DNA from: Roseiflexaceae bacterium | Lineage (GTDB): Bacteria; Chloroflexota; Chloroflexia; Chloroflexales; Roseiflexaceae | Direction: 5' to 3' | Length of the DNA stretch: 64,000 nt | Assembly (NCBI GenBank): GCA_947474225.1 | Contig: CANJHS010000011.1 | Location: 1-64,000, forward strand | Shown: positions 10,226-20,204 of the stretch, in pieces | Layout: every line of letters begins with the position of its first letter | How positions within the stretch are numbered: the first letter of the stretch is position 1 | Notes under the pieces: generated by a model | Database searches by the model: none | The model's input: only the letters and a program-made list of their open reading frames with translations | What the model was told of the DNA's origin: nothing | Position numbers and translations under genes: made by a program

Positions 10226-10335
10226 ACATCCTCCGGACGCGTTCAGCTCATGATGACACGCTGTCCTCGGTTCATTTTTGGTATTTTTATCAAATCGCAC
10301 AGGGTGGGCACTCGCCTGCTCGGCGTGTGACATCC

Positions 10336-10364
10336 CTGACGAGCACAACGAACCGCGGTATAAT
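10336..10364 (+). promoter_or_regulatory. Putative sigma-70-type promoter for the GNAT gene
   Basis: CTGACG at 10336-10341, 17-base spacer, then TATAAT at 10359-10364. The GNAT start codon lies 29 bases after the -10 box. Confidence 0.55.
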
Positions 10365-10392
10365 ACCCAAAAGTCTAGAAGTGAGACCTACC

Positions 10393-11265
10393 ATGATACA
10401 GTACCGCCCAGCCACCAGCGCCGATATCACTGACATCCATGAATGTTGGCTTGCTACCGAATTCCCTGATGCATCGCAGCGTGCTGCGTTGCCCGTTCTG
10501 GGCGTCGCTCCGTGGTTTGGTCACATGATTGAACACGGCAACATGATTGTTGCAACAAGCGAGGACATCGTCATCGGGTTTGCCGCGACGATCACACGAG
10601 GAACGATACGGTATCTGGCAGAATGCTTCGTCCATCCCGCATATCAGTCTCAGGGAATCGCAAAGCAGCTTATCGCAATCCTCTATGTCGGATGGTCTGG
10701 TACGCGATGCACGATTGCATCCGCAGACAACCGGGCAGTATCACGCTATAGTCGCGCTGGTATGACTCCACGTTGGCAACGCTACACCATGACGGTTACG
10801 CACCATGAGCGGCTGGGGAGCGCGGCTCTGTACGTCCAGCCGACAACAAACATCACCACCTGGCTGGCAAACGACCGCCGATTTGTGGGGATTGACCGCA
10901 GTGTAGACGTACGTGAGTACTTCCTCGCGAAAACACATGCGCAATTGCTCGAGATTTATGCCGGTGCGGATGTGGTAGCTCAGGCGATTGTTGAACGTGA
11001 TGCCTATAGCCCTTCTCGTATTGGTGCAATGAGCATCGCTGGCGTCATAGCATTTGGGCCGACACATGCTGCACAAGCGATACATTCTGTCGTGCATTGG
11101 GCTGTGCGTGCGGGCTGGTCCACCATCTATGTGCGTGTCCCTTCGGAACACCCGAGTCTGCCTCTGTTGATCGAGCGCGGCTTGACGATCGTCGAATGCG
11201 AAACCTACTGCGCGTCAAAAGAATGGTTCGATCCGACAGTCTATGCACCAACAGGGCTGCTCTAA
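10393..11265 (+). CDS. GNAT-family N-acetyltransferase with a second, degenerate GNAT-like half
   Basis: The track ORF opens at 10093, but the start is placed at ATG 10393 (MIQYRPATSADITDIHECW), which follows the promoter at 10336-10364; 290 aa. Residues 1-135 form a standard acetyl-CoA-dependent N-acetyltransferase domain. The motif A loop, FVHPAYQSQGIAKQLI, lies near residues 79-94, followed by ASADNRAVSRYSRAGMTPRWQRY. Residues about 140-290 look like a second GNAT fold without a clear acetyl-CoA loop, ending VRVPSEHPSLPLLIERGLTIVE. The substrate is unknown. It converges on the unknown gene at 11377. Confidence 0.8.
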   Translation: MIQYRPATSADITDIHECWLATEFPDASQRAALPVLGVAPWFGHMIEHGNMIVATSEDIVIGFAATITRGTIRYLAECFVHPAYQSQGIAKQLIAILYVGWSGTRCTIASADNRAVSRYSRAGMTPRWQRYTMTVTHHERLGSAALYVQPTTNITTWLANDRRFVGIDRSVDVREYFLAKTHAQLLEIYAGADVVAQAIVERDAYSPSRIGAMSIAGVIAFGPTHAAQAIHSVVHWAVRAGWSTIYVRVPSEHPSLPLLIERGLTIVECETYCASKEWFDPTVYAPTGLL

Positions 11266-11330
11266 AAGAGCTATCAGTGCGGAGGTATCAGGATCAGTAC
11301 TAGATGAGTGCAAGTGATTTTTCATATACA

Positions 11331-11360
11331 TGGTGATGACACCACGACCTGGCATCACCA
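11331..11360. terminator. Hairpin between convergent genes, weak terminator candidate
   Basis: TGGTGATG at 11331-11338 pairs perfectly with CATCACCA at 11353-11360. There is no U-tract on either strand, so Rho-independent termination is doubtful. Confidence 0.3.
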
Positions 11361-11376
11361 AACGAACACCTAAAAA

Positions 11377-12099
11377 CTAATAATTCATCATTGCAAAATC
11401 TTTCACTTCAAGTGTTGTAGCACTGCGCACCAGCCCCCATCCAAACCAGCGCAGCGGGCCAGCAACCAACCATTGATTATCCACCCAGATACATAACCCT
11501 AACGGCCCTCGAGGCGAGCATGAAGCACGATGCGCCACGACCCCATCGATGCGCCAAATGATGAAGTCGATCCCCCATTCAATTTCGTAGTGATGCCATG
11601 CCTCATCCTGAGGGAGCATCCGTTCGCTCACTCCTAACAGATGCATCAGCACTGGCCATATTTTGTGGTAGACATAAGAAATACGCATCAACACCATGAG
11701 TAATGGCGCAAATGGAACGAGGAGGAGTGCGTGCAAGCGACGGACAGCCAGGGTTGCTGCTTTGAATCCCGTTGCTGCACTCTCTATCCCCCAGCGGAGG
11801 TCGCCGTTGCCGCTCCCAAAGAACCACGCGGTTGCCGGTAGCGCAGGCCAGCGGCTTGCCAGAGGAGAGTATGGCGCGTTCCACAGCCCAAATCCGTACG
11901 TACCGTGACAATCACCGCTGATGCGCGCCTGGAGCGTCATACGCTGCGGTGCACGCCACGGATAAGCGTCACGCGGCAACAGATGATAGTCGTCAAGTTG
12001 GGCATTCACATAGCCGCTGCCATCGCTGTCTATCGTCAGTACGAAGTGTCCTGCCGCTATTTCGCGAATAGATGCGTTGCCCTGACAAACACGCTTCAC
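11377..12099 (-). CDS. Uncharacterised protein with a concanavalin-like/GH16-like C-terminal region
   Basis: 240 aa. The start codon overlaps the end of mutS by four bases, so it is probably translated after mutS. The N-terminal half (GHFVLTIDSDGSGYVNAQLDDYH) and the segment near residue 180 (WHHYEIEWGIDFIIWRIDGVVAHR) resemble the strands of laminarinase/LamG-type lectin folds, where an 'EIEW...W.IDG' pattern is common. The catalytic GH16 motif (ExDxxE) is absent, so enzyme activity is unlikely. A hydrophobic stretch (LHALLLVPFAPLLMVLMRISYVY, near residues 122-145) sits between the two parts and may be a membrane segment. No signal peptide. Function unknown; its position behind mutS may be only operon packing. 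Confidence 0.65.
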   Translation of the reverse strand: MKRVCQGNASIREIAAGHFVLTIDSDGSGYVNAQLDDYHLLPRDAYPWRAPQRMTLQARISGDCHGTYGFGLWNAPYSPLASRWPALPATAWFFGSGNGDLRWGIESAATGFKAATLAVRRLHALLLVPFAPLLMVLMRISYVYHKIWPVLMHLLGVSERMLPQDEAWHHYEIEWGIDFIIWRIDGVVAHRASCSPRGPLGLCIWVDNQWLVAGPLRWFGWGLVRSATTLEVKDFAMMNY

Positions 12100-14984
12100 G
12101 ATTGTTTGGCCTGCTGGATCAACGTGTAGAGGAGATTGAGCGCTGCAATGGGGGTCAGTTCATTCGGATTGGTCGCCTGCAAGGCTTCGATAACCGGGTG
12201 TGGTGGGAGTGGTGGTGACTCGGCGTTGAATGCGAACAACGCAGGTTGTTCATGCAACGGTCGATGGTGTGCAGCGTCGGCTTCGAATTGACGCAGCAAT
12301 TCCTCGGCGCGGCGCGTAATGGTGCGTGGCACACCGGCAATCTGGGCAACATGAATGCCATACGAGCGATCTGCCGTGCCGCGCCGTAGTTCGTGCAAAA
12401 AGACAACTGCACCGTTGTGTTCCATTGCCGCCATGTGCAGATTACATAGCTGGGGCAACCGTTCGGTTAGCCGTGTCAGTTCGTGATAATGAGTTGCAAA
12501 GAGGGTGCGACAGCGTAATCGGGCGTCGTCGTGGATGTATTCTATCAAGGCCTGGGCAATTGCCATGCCGTCATAGGTGCTTGTGCCACGACCTACTTCG
12601 TCCAAGATGAGGAGGCTTTTGGAGGTGCATTGTGCCAGGATTGCGGCCGTTTCGGTCATTTCGACCATAAACGTACTTTGCCCGGTGGCTATATCATCCT
12701 GCGCACCAATGCGAGTGAAAATTCGATCGACAAGCCCAATCGCGGCGCTGTCGGCCGGCACAAACGAACCAATTTGGGCCATTAGAACGAGCAATGCTAC
12801 CTGGCGCATGACGGTACTTTTACCAGTCATGTTGGCACCCGTGATAATGGCAATCTGCTCGTTTTGTGCATCGAGTGTTATCGAATTGGCTATATATCGC
12901 CCACCGCGGTGTTGTTCGACGACGGGATGGCGGCCATTGGTAATGCTGATGCTCGTACCTGCGTGGAGCGTGGGGCGCACATAGCGATGACGCACTGCCA
13001 CCTCGGCGAAGGTAGTGGTGACGTCGAGCAGCGCCAAACGGTGTGCCAGCGCGATTAAGCGAGCGCCATGACGGGCAATCTGCGTCACGATGTCTGCAAA
13101 GGCCGTACGTTCGAGTTCGTTCAAGCGCTCTTGTGCGTTGGTAACAATGTCTTCGTACAGTTTGAGCTCATCGGTATAAAAACGCTCACCGGTCGACAAT
13201 GTTTGCTTGCGGATGTAGTGCTCGGGTACGGCTGCACTGTTGCTTTTGCTGATTTCGATGTAGTACCCAAATACTTTGTTGTAATCGACTTTGAGACTTT
13301 TGATACCGGTGCGGTGTTGCTCGACATGTTCGAGCTCGCTGATCCAGCGTTGCGCGTCGCGACTCGCTGCCACAATTGCATCCATCTCGGCGACAGCTCC
13401 TGGACGAATCACACGCCGAGGTATGTCGTTGTCGCCACGCAGATAATTCGAGGCGCTCAGTAACGCAGGCGGGTCATCGTCGATATGATGTTCGATGAAA
13501 ACCAGCACATCTGCTGCCAACGGATCGATTGCTGCGGCATTGCCGTTTTGTGCGGCGGCGTCCAACAGGTCTGTGGCTGCTGCCTGGTCTTGACGCAAAA
13601 AGTCACTCGCCGTTGCAATGGCCGGCACGCAGCGTAGCGCATCACGGAGGCGTACCACATCTCGTGGCGTGGTCACGCCGATGCCTTGTATCATCCGATT
13701 GACGGTGCGTTCCATATCGCCGATGTGCTTGAGCGCGTCTCGCACTGCATGGCGGCACATAGTGTCGGTCGTATAGCGTTCGATTGCATCGAGTCGCTCG
13801 TTAATGGGGGCGATGTCGAGTAAAGGTTGGGCTACCCAGCGACGGAGCAAGCGTGCCCCCATGGGGGTGCGTGTCTGATCCAGTACGCCGACCAGCGAAC
13901 CGGTGCTGCCGTGCATTCCGTCGAGGAGCTCGAGGTTGCGGCGTGTTTGTGGGTCGAGGAACATGACCATCCCCGGCGTGTAGGGATGGATTGCGTGCAA
14001 TTGGGCGACATCACTGCGCTGGGTTTCTTGGGCGTATTGCAGCAATGCACCGGCTGCCTGTACGGCCAGTGGCCGATCCTGGAGTCCTAACCCTGCCAGA
14101 TTACTCACACCGAAGTGGCGTTGTAGTGCCTCGCTGGCGGTACGACCCTCCCAACGCCACGCGGCGACATTGGTGATATGGCCGTTTGCCCAGCGGGTCG
14201 TATTGGCACGTTCGACCTTGCGGGCGACACGTTCTGAGGGCAGCAGGACGTCTCGTTCCTGCTTTGTCATGAACTCGAGATCTTGCGCGAGTCCACTCTG
14301 TTGAGCTTCAATGCCCTGAAGCCTGTGTTGTGCATCGCTGCTCACCAGTATTTCGGCCGGCATGAGTCGTGCTAACTCGCCATGTGCCTGTTGTTGTGCC
14401 GTTGCGCCACGTAACTCACAGCAGGCGAATTCACCGGTACTGAGATCGGCATATGCCAGACCGACATGCTGCTCGTGGACATAGACTGCAGCAATGTAAT
14501 TATTGGATGATGCATCGAGGATTGTCCCATCCACAATGGTGCCTGGTGTAATGATGCGCACGATTTGGCGCTCTACCATGCCCTTCCCGGCGGGAGTTTG
14601 GGTAATCCCACCAGCAAATACGGAACGTGGCCGTGTATCGCTTTTGTTGGCAGCGGTTTCGACGATTTGCTCTGCTATGGCGATGCGGTAGCCGGCTGTG
14701 ACCAGTTTGGTGACATATGTTTCGATCGCGTGGTAGGGCATCCCGGCCATTGGGCAGCGTTGCTTGACGCCGCGATACTCACTCGCAAAATCTTTGTAGG
14801 TCAGGGTGACATCCAGCAACGACGCAATCAACTTGGCATCGTCGTCAAAGCACTCGTAGAAGTCACCGAGGCGATAAAACAACACAGCATCGGGTTGGCT
14901 GGCTTTGAGTTCACGAAATTGGGTATACCACTTGTGCAGTGCCAAGCCGGGGAATTCTGCACGGAGTTGTTCGTGGATATCCAT
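12096..14984 (-). CDS. mutS: DNA mismatch repair protein MutS
   Basis: Recognises mismatches and couples ATP hydrolysis to recruitment of MutL. The start is placed at ATG 14984 (MDIHEQLRAEFPGL), five bases after 'ggagg', giving 962 aa. The track ORF starts ten codons earlier. The N-terminal mismatch-binding domain has FYRLGDFYECF with the conserved Phe-x-Glu. The ATPase domain has Walker A ITGANMTGKST and Walker B LDEVGRGTSTYDG, then ATHYHEL. It is about 100 residues longer than typical MutS. At least part of the excess is an insertion in the N-terminal domain around TAANKSDTRPRSVFAGGITQ. It is preceded by phoU with a terminator between, and followed by an overlapping unknown gene. Confidence 0.96.
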   Translation of the reverse strand: MDIHEQLRAEFPGLALHKWYTQFRELKASQPDAVLFYRLGDFYECFDDDAKLIASLLDVTLTYKDFASEYRGVKQRCPMAGMPYHAIETYVTKLVTAGYRIAIAEQIVETAANKSDTRPRSVFAGGITQTPAGKGMVERQIVRIITPGTIVDGTILDASSNNYIAAVYVHEQHVGLAYADLSTGEFACCELRGATAQQQAHGELARLMPAEILVSSDAQHRLQGIEAQQSGLAQDLEFMTKQERDVLLPSERVARKVERANTTRWANGHITNVAAWRWEGRTASEALQRHFGVSNLAGLGLQDRPLAVQAAGALLQYAQETQRSDVAQLHAIHPYTPGMVMFLDPQTRRNLELLDGMHGSTGSLVGVLDQTRTPMGARLLRRWVAQPLLDIAPINERLDAIERYTTDTMCRHAVRDALKHIGDMERTVNRMIQGIGVTTPRDVVRLRDALRCVPAIATASDFLRQDQAAATDLLDAAAQNGNAAAIDPLAADVLVFIEHHIDDDPPALLSASNYLRGDNDIPRRVIRPGAVAEMDAIVAASRDAQRWISELEHVEQHRTGIKSLKVDYNKVFGYYIEISKSNSAAVPEHYIRKQTLSTGERFYTDELKLYEDIVTNAQERLNELERTAFADIVTQIARHGARLIALAHRLALLDVTTTFAEVAVRHRYVRPTLHAGTSISITNGRHPVVEQHRGGRYIANSITLDAQNEQIAIITGANMTGKSTVMRQVALLVLMAQIGSFVPADSAAIGLVDRIFTRIGAQDDIATGQSTFMVEMTETAAILAQCTSKSLLILDEVGRGTSTYDGMAIAQALIEYIHDDARLRCRTLFATHYHELTRLTERLPQLCNLHMAAMEHNGAVVFLHELRRGTADRSYGIHVAQIAGVPRTITRRAEELLRQFEADAAHHRPLHEQPALFAFNAESPPLPPHPVIEALQATNPNELTPIAALNLLYTLIQQAKQS

Positions 14985-15002
14985 GGTGCCTCCAGAGCAA
15001 TC

Positions 15003-15031
15003 AAAACGACGCACACCACGTGTGCGTCGTT
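15003..15031 (-). terminator. Intrinsic terminator between phoU and mutS
   Basis: A 12-bp perfect stem (aacgacgcacac / gtgtgcgtcgtt) with a 3-base loop. The minus strand continues TTTTG. It ends the phoU transcript; mutS then needs its own promoter or readthrough. Confidence 0.75.
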
Positions 15032-15057
15032 ATTGTATCGTGTGTGGGGGGTGAATG

Positions 15058-15714
15058 TCAGTTGTTGAGTTCTTCGTTCGAGCTGTTGATCATAAAGATT
15101 ACTCGTTCACCGATGTTGGTCGTGCGATCGGCGAGTCGTTCGAGCATATACGTGATTTCGATCAGGATGAGACCACTTTCGAGTGTCGCCACGTTGTTTT
15201 TGATCATCGTGCGAATCTGCTCGTTTGCGTCATCTTCGAGATTATCAACGAGGACATCGTTCTCGGCTAAGCCGCGTGCGATCGAAATATCTCGTTTGAC
15301 GTATGCATCGAGACATTGATGCAACATAGAATGTGACAATTCGCCCATGCGAATAATGGTTGCAGGGACCGGCACAATCGGTGCTTGGGCGAGCAGGCGC
15401 GAGACACGTTTGGCGATGCCTTTGGCGTAATCACCGGCACGTTCGAGCTCACTGGCAATGGCAGACGTTGCCAATAGGGTGCGCAGGTCACTGGCGACGG
15501 GTTGTTGAGTTGCGATAAGTTCAAAGACATGCTCGTCAATGGCTTGGTGCGTGCGGTCGATTTCACGGTCAGCAGCGACGACCTGAGTTGCGAGGTTTGC
15601 GTCGGCGTTGGCGAGGGCTTGCAGGGCATCGGAAAGGCCGAGTTCGACACGACTGCCAATGCGCAAGAGATCGTCGTGAATATTTTGGAGTTGACGTGCA
15701 TAACGTTGACGCAT
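15058..15714 (-). CDS. phoU: Phosphate-specific transport accessory protein PhoU
   Basis: The start is set at ATG 15714 (MRQRYARQLQNIHDDLLRIG), six bases after 'caggag'; 218 aa, normal for the family. Two all-alpha PhoU repeats are visible: residues about 12-100, with the metal-binding-type DREIDRTHQAIDEHVFELIATQQPVASDLR, and about 115-205, with ENDVLVDNLEDDANEQI and ITYMLERLADRTTNIGE. PhoU modulates the Pst transporter and PhoR signalling. No pst genes or phosphate histidine kinase are in this window, so here it is a stand-alone copy. Confidence 0.93.
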   Translation of the reverse strand: MRQRYARQLQNIHDDLLRIGSRVELGLSDALQALANADANLATQVVAADREIDRTHQAIDEHVFELIATQQPVASDLRTLLATSAIASELERAGDYAKGIAKRVSRLLAQAPIVPVPATIIRMGELSHSMLHQCLDAYVKRDISIARGLAENDVLVDNLEDDANEQIRTMIKNNVATLESGLILIEITYMLERLADRTTNIGERVIFMINSSNEELNN

Positions 15715-15886
15715 GGGGTTCTCCTGAACGACTCTCACCCAACGGCAGAGGTCTATGTGATATACTACTCAAATAAGCGGTCTACTGCATTGTATTCCGT
15801 TACTATTCACCATTATACATGGTTTTTCATAAGCCCTTGTTAACCTCCTGTAAAGGAGCGTCGACGCTGGCGATGAGGTTTTTTGC

Positions 15887-17704
15887 ATGCGCGACCGTAG
15901 TCTCATCCGCAACTTCAGCATTATTGCTCATATTGATCACGGCAAAACCACGCTGTCGGACCGCTTTCTTGAGGTCACTGGGACGGTTTCGTCTCGCGAC
16001 CGTCGTGACCAACTCCTCGATGGGATGGACCTCGAACGCGAGAAGGGTATTACCATCAAGGCAAAGTCCGTGCGGATGGAATACACCGCCAAAAACGGCA
16101 AGACATACGAGCTCAATTTAATCGATTGTCCTGGGCATGTCGACTTCACGTACGAGGTCTCACGGGCTTTGGCTGCGTGTGAAGGTGCAATCTTGGTCGT
16201 TGATGCATCTCAAGGGGTCGAAGCGCAGACATTGGCTAATGTCTATCTCGCACTCGAACACAATCTCGAAATTGTCCCTGTCCTCAACAAAATCGATTTA
16301 CCGGGTGCGCATCCTGATTTCGTCGCCCAAGAGGTCGAAAAGGTCCTCGGTGTGCCTGCCGAGGACGTGTTGCGCGCGTCGGCGAAGCAAGGAATTGGGA
16401 TTCTCGAAATTCTCGAAGCCGTGGTCGAGCGCGTCCCACCACCGAGTGGCGAAATCGATGTCCCTTTGCGTGCATTGATCTTTGACTCGCACTATGACGT
16501 CTACAAAGGGGTCATCGCCTACGTCCGTATTATGGAAGGCATGATTAACAATTCGACAAACGTGCGCTTCATGCGCTCCGGGGTCGAATGTGCCGCACTC
16601 GAAATCGGCTACTTCCACCCCACCATGATTCCTGTCGACTCGCTCGGACCGGGCTCGGTGGGCTATATTGCCACAGGCCTCAAGCAAATCGGCGATGTCC
16701 AAGTGGGTGACACGGTGACCCTCGCCAATGACCCGGCAGTCGAACCATTGCCAGGGTATCGTCTCGCCAAGCCAGTTGTCTTTGCAGGCTTGTACCCAGT
16801 TGAGTCAAATGCGTACGTCGAGTTGCGCGAAGCACTCGAAAAACTCTCCCTCAATGATGCAGCCCTCGTCTACGCGCCCGAAAAGTCGGCAGCGTTGGGC
16901 TTCGGGTTCCGCTGTGGCTTCTTGGGGTTGCTCCACATGGAGATTGTCCGCGAACGCCTCGAACGTGAATATAACTTGACCTTGCTCATTACCGCACCGA
17001 GTGTGGAATACAACGTGATGCTCAATACGGGCGATATTATCGCCGTTGCCAACCCGTCTGATATGCCGGATATCGCCAACATTTCGGCTATCGAAGAACC
17101 GGTCATGGCAATCACGGTTATCGTCCCCACCAAGTACATCGGCACGGTGATGGAATTGGTCACCGGCAAACGCGGCGCGTTTGTGGCGATGGACCACCTC
17201 GACCCCCAGCGTGTGTCGCTCAAGTACAAAATCCCGCTGAACGAAATCGTCATCGACTTCTACGACCAGCTCAAGTCGCGTACCCAGGGCTACGCTTCGT
17301 TGGATTACACGTTGGCAGGGTATCAAGAGTCAGAGTTGGTTAAGCTAGATATCTTGGTCAATCACGTCCCCGTCGATGCGTTGTCACTGATTGTGCACAA
17401 AGACAGTGCATATAACCTTGGACGCCAGCTCGTTGATCGTCTGCGTCGCCTTATCCCGCGCCAGATGTTCGAAGTGCCGGTCCAAGCGGCAGTAGGCAGC
17501 AGGGTGATTGCTCGTGAATCAATCCGGGCCATGCGCAAAGACGTCTTGGCCAAGTGTTATGGTGGTGACATCAGCCGGAAGCGCAAATTGCTCGAAAAAC
17601 AAAAAGAAGGCAAAAAGCGCATGAAGATGGTCGGCAATGTCGAAATCCCACAAGAAGCATTCATGGCAGTTTTGTCGCTCGATGATGATGGCGATAACGA
17701 TTAA
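15887..17704 (+). CDS. lepA: Elongation factor 4 (LepA), back-translocating GTPase
   Basis: Ribosome-associated translational GTPase, 605 aa, full length. GTPase motifs: G1 AHIDHGKTT near residue 15, G2 region [10 protein letters not shown]3 DCPGHVDF and G4 NKID. The LepA-specific C-terminal domain is present ([44 protein letters not shown]), which separates it from TypA/BipA and EF-G. ATG 15887 has 'gatgagg' upstream. It leads a plus-strand series with a PrsA-like foldase 61 bases downstream. The 150 bases before it contain no obvious consensus promoter. Confidence 0.97.
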   Translation: MRDRSLIRNFSIIAHIDHGKTTLSDRFLEVTGTVSSRDRRDQLLDGMDLEREKGITIKAKSVRMEYTAKNGKTYELNLIDCPGHVDFTYEVSRALAACEGAILVVDASQGVEAQTLANVYLALEHNLEIVPVLNKIDLPGAHPDFVAQEVEKVLGVPAEDVLRASAKQGIGILEILEAVVERVPPPSGEIDVPLRALIFDSHYDVYKGVIAYVRIMEGMINNSTNVRFMRSGVECAALEIGYFHPTMIPVDSLGPGSVGYIATGLKQIGDVQVGDTVTLANDPAVEPLPGYRLAKPVVFAGLYPVESNAYVELREALEKLSLNDAALVYAPEKSAALGFGFRCGFLGLLHMEIVRERLEREYNLTLLITAPSVEYNVMLNTGDIIAVANPSDMPDIANISAIEEPVMAITVIVPTKYIGTVMELVTGKRGAFVAMDHLDPQRVSLKYKIPLNEIVIDFYDQLKSRTQGYASLDYTLAGYQESELVKLDILVNHVPVDALSLIVHKDSAYNLGRQLVDRLRRLIPRQMFEVPVQAAVGSRVIARESIRAMRKDVLAKCYGGDISRKRKLLEKQKEGKKRMKMVGNVEIPQEAFMAVLSLDDDGDND

Positions 17705-17765
17705 GATACCGTCGCAGCTCGCGATGGTTCACATCCAACGTGTTGGGTGCAGGAAGGAAGAGTTC

Positions 17766-18797
17766 ATGCGTCTGTTTGTCCGTGCGACTATGATTGCGTT
17801 ATTTGCCGTAGTGCTTGCAGCCTGTTCTAATCCTGTCAGTGACCTCATTGATCCCCCATTGGCCAAGGTCGGCAGCGACGTGTTGCGCAAAAGTGAAGCA
17901 AATCTGCGCATCGACCGCCTCGAAGTGGGCATGCGCAAAAACCCTGACATCAAGCAGATGCCGAGCCGTGCAGAACTTTCATCCCTCGTCGCCGAGCAAT
18001 ACCTTGTCCAGCACATCCTGACGAATGTTGCCAAAGAAGCTGGTATTACCGCTACCGAAGAACAAATCAACACACAGGTTGAAGAATTCCGCGCTGCAGT
18101 GAAGAGCAGCGGTACCGGCGAGCTCGACGTGGTCATCCGCGACCAGTTGGGCTTTGAAGGCGAAAAGGATCCGGCGTTTCGCGATTTTTGTAGCTATTTC
18201 TTGGTACAAAAGCAACTCGCCGTCAGCTTGGTGACTACCGACACGGTCAAAGCAGAGCTCACAGCGTCATTGACCGAACAGTCGAAATCAACCGAACTCA
18301 AGGCGCATGCAGCGCATATTTTGGTGACCAGCGAAGTCACCGCTACGACCGTGATGACACGGTTGAATGCGGGTGAAGACTTCGCCGCTCTGGCCAAAGA
18401 ATTCTCACAAGATCCCGGCAGCAAAGAAAACGGTGGTGACCTGGGCTGGGCTGCCAAGGGTCAATTTGTGCCGGAATTTGACAAAGCAATTTTCGAAGAT
18501 TTGGCTGTGGGTGAAACGACCAAGACCCCAATCAAGACACAATACGGATTCCACATCATCAAGCTGATGGAGCGGAGCCAACAGCCGCTTATCGACCCCA
18601 CCAAAATTGATGCGATGGTCGAGGAACAGCTCTCAAGCACGTTGGATCAAAAACGCTACGAAGCGGTCAGTGCCAAGGTCGAGGAAGCTCGCACCAAAGG
18701 GATCGAGGCCAAGACGATTGTCATCGCACCGACCGAAGTGATTGCCACTGCTACTCCTGGTCCTGTCGAAGCGCCGACGGCAACACCGGCCCCATAG
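17766..18797 (+). CDS. Lipoprotein peptidyl-prolyl isomerase (PrsA/SurA-type, parvulin domain)
   Basis: Extracytoplasmic foldase. The track ORF opens inside lepA; the start is ATG 17766 with 'aggaaggaag' upstream, giving 343 aa. A lipoprotein signal is evident (MRLFVRATMIALFAVVLAAC, lipid-modified Cys20). A SurA-N/chaperone-like helical region covers about residues 25-175. The parvulin rotamase domain follows (about 178-272; motifs AHAAHILV, GEDFAALAKEFSQDPGSKENGGDLGW, KTQYGFHIIKL). The tail is Thr/Pro/Ala-rich (VIATATPGPVEAPTATPAP), probably a cell-surface spacer. It lies between lepA and mazG in one transcriptional direction. Confidence 0.92.
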   Translation: MRLFVRATMIALFAVVLAACSNPVSDLIDPPLAKVGSDVLRKSEANLRIDRLEVGMRKNPDIKQMPSRAELSSLVAEQYLVQHILTNVAKEAGITATEEQINTQVEEFRAAVKSSGTGELDVVIRDQLGFEGEKDPAFRDFCSYFLVQKQLAVSLVTTDTVKAELTASLTEQSKSTELKAHAAHILVTSEVTATTVMTRLNAGEDFAALAKEFSQDPGSKENGGDLGWAAKGQFVPEFDKAIFEDLAVGETTKTPIKTQYGFHIIKLMERSQQPLIDPTKIDAMVEEQLSSTLDQKRYEAVSAKVEEARTKGIEAKTIVIAPTEVIATATPGPVEAPTATPAP

Positions 18798-18821
18798 CCC
18801 GATCTAGTACAAGAGGAACTG

Positions 18822-20204
18822 ATGATTACCATCGCTGGCCTCGGTTCGACTGCACAACTCCCTGCTGGCGTCGCTGCACTTGTGCAGTCGGCGCCACTTG
18901 TGTATGTGCGCACTGCGACGCATCCCGCACTAACCGCCTTGGTTGATGTGCAATGGATTGCATTTGATACGCTCCTCGACGAACCAGATGCAGCAACACA
19001 TATTGCTGCTGCCTTGCACGCCACGACCGGTGATGTGCTGTATTTGGTCCCTGGGCATCCTCGCATTGCCGATGCGACCGTTGCAGCTGTGGTTGGGATT
19101 GCCCCACAACGGTGCCGCATTGTTGCTGGTAACCACCCCATCGATGCTTACGCAGACGAATTGGGCTTCCATGGGGCGGCAGCCAACGCCCAATGGTGTG
19201 ATGCACTGGTATTTGTGCCACAGCAGGACAATCGCGCTCGTTGGTCGACATTCCATACCACCGAGCAATATAGCCCGCGTGTTGTGCCGATGCCGGTACG
19301 ACCGCATGCCGAAGCCTGGATCTGTAACATAACGAGCGGATCGCTTGCTGGGCATGTGCTGGCGCACCTGCGCAGTTGTTATCGTCCAACGGTACGCTGT
19401 GCGCTCTTGCGCGGCGAAGGGTCCGTCGAATGGAGTACCGTAGGGAGTGTACAGACACCTTCTGTGTATCCCGTGACCATGTATGTCGAAGCTACTGATC
19501 CGCTCGAAAACGCACGTACACCTGACGGGATTGCCTACGTCATTGAGCGCCTGCTCGGACCTGGTGGATGCCCATGGGATCACGAACAAACTCCACAATC
19601 GCTCCGTCGTACGCTGCTGGAAGAAGCCTACGAGGCGATCGATGCCCTCGATCGTGCGGACGACACCAGCCTCGTCGAAGAATTGGGTGACGTGTTGCTC
19701 AATATCCTGATGCAGGCCGAAATGGCTCGTCAGGCGGGAAGATTTGGGATGGAGGATGTGTATGCGGCAGTGACTACAAAGTTCGTACGCCGTCATCCGC
19801 ATGTGTTTGATGATGTATCAGCCGATGATAGTGAGGCCGTCCTCAAACACTGGTATGCAATCAAAGCGACAGAATCACAAGGGAGTCACGCCCCGAAAAG
19901 CCCGCTCGCAGGCGTTCCTCTGGCGTTACCGGCATTAACGGCGACGAGTGCGTTGATCAACAAATCGAAACGCTACGGCATGCTGTTGCACGGGATGGCA
20001 GATACCGCGCCGACAGAAGCTGATCTGGGTGAGCAACTCTTTGCTATCGCAGTTCGTGCTGCGTACCATAATCTTGATGCAGAAGCAGCGTTGCGCGATA
20101 TCAATTCCCGCTATCGGCGTCGAGTCGACGCATTGTATAGCCGTGATGCGCATCTCAATGGACAGACGCAGGAGTTGTGGCGCGATGCCGATAGCAATGC
20201 ATGA
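18822..20204 (+). CDS. mazG: MazG-family nucleoside triphosphate pyrophosphohydrolase with N-terminal tetrapyrrole-methylase-like domain
   Basis: 460 aa, the YabN-like two-domain layout. Residues about 1-210 resemble the SAM-dependent tetrapyrrole methylase fold (MITIAGLGS start; GDVLYLVPGHPRIAD; VVAGNHPIDAYADELG) and are probably non-catalytic. Residues about 235-345 are the MazG all-alpha NTP pyrophosphatase: GGCPWDHEQTPQSLRRTLLEEAYEAIDAL with the metal-binding EExxE pattern, then LVEELGDVLLNILMQAEMA. A second, weaker MazG-like half follows to the C-terminus. It is a house-cleaning enzyme hydrolysing non-canonical or excess NTPs. Its 3' end overlaps the DUF951 gene. Confidence 0.92.
   Translation: MITIAGLGSTAQLPAGVAALVQSAPLVYVRTATHPALTALVDVQWIAFDTLLDEPDAATHIAAALHATTGDVLYLVPGHPRIADATVAAVVGIAPQRCRIVAGNHPIDAYADELGFHGAAANAQWCDALVFVPQQDNRARWSTFHTTEQYSPRVVPMPVRPHAEAWICNITSGSLAGHVLAHLRSCYRPTVRCALLRGEGSVEWSTVGSVQTPSVYPVTMYVEATDPLENARTPDGIAYVIERLLGPGGCPWDHEQTPQSLRRTLLEEAYEAIDALDRADDTSLVEELGDVLLNILMQAEMARQAGRFGMEDVYAAVTTKFVRRHPHVFDDVSADDSEAVLKHWYAIKATESQGSHAPKSPLAGVPLALPALTATSALINKSKRYGMLLHGMADTAPTEADLGEQLFAIAVRAAYHNLDAEAALRDINSRYRRRVDALYSRDAHLNGQTQELWRDADSNA

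Noticed and set aside
15887-17704. TypA/BipA as identity of the GTPase
   Set aside because: The C-terminal LepA-specific domain ([22 protein letters not shown]) and [13 protein letters not shown] motif fit LepA.
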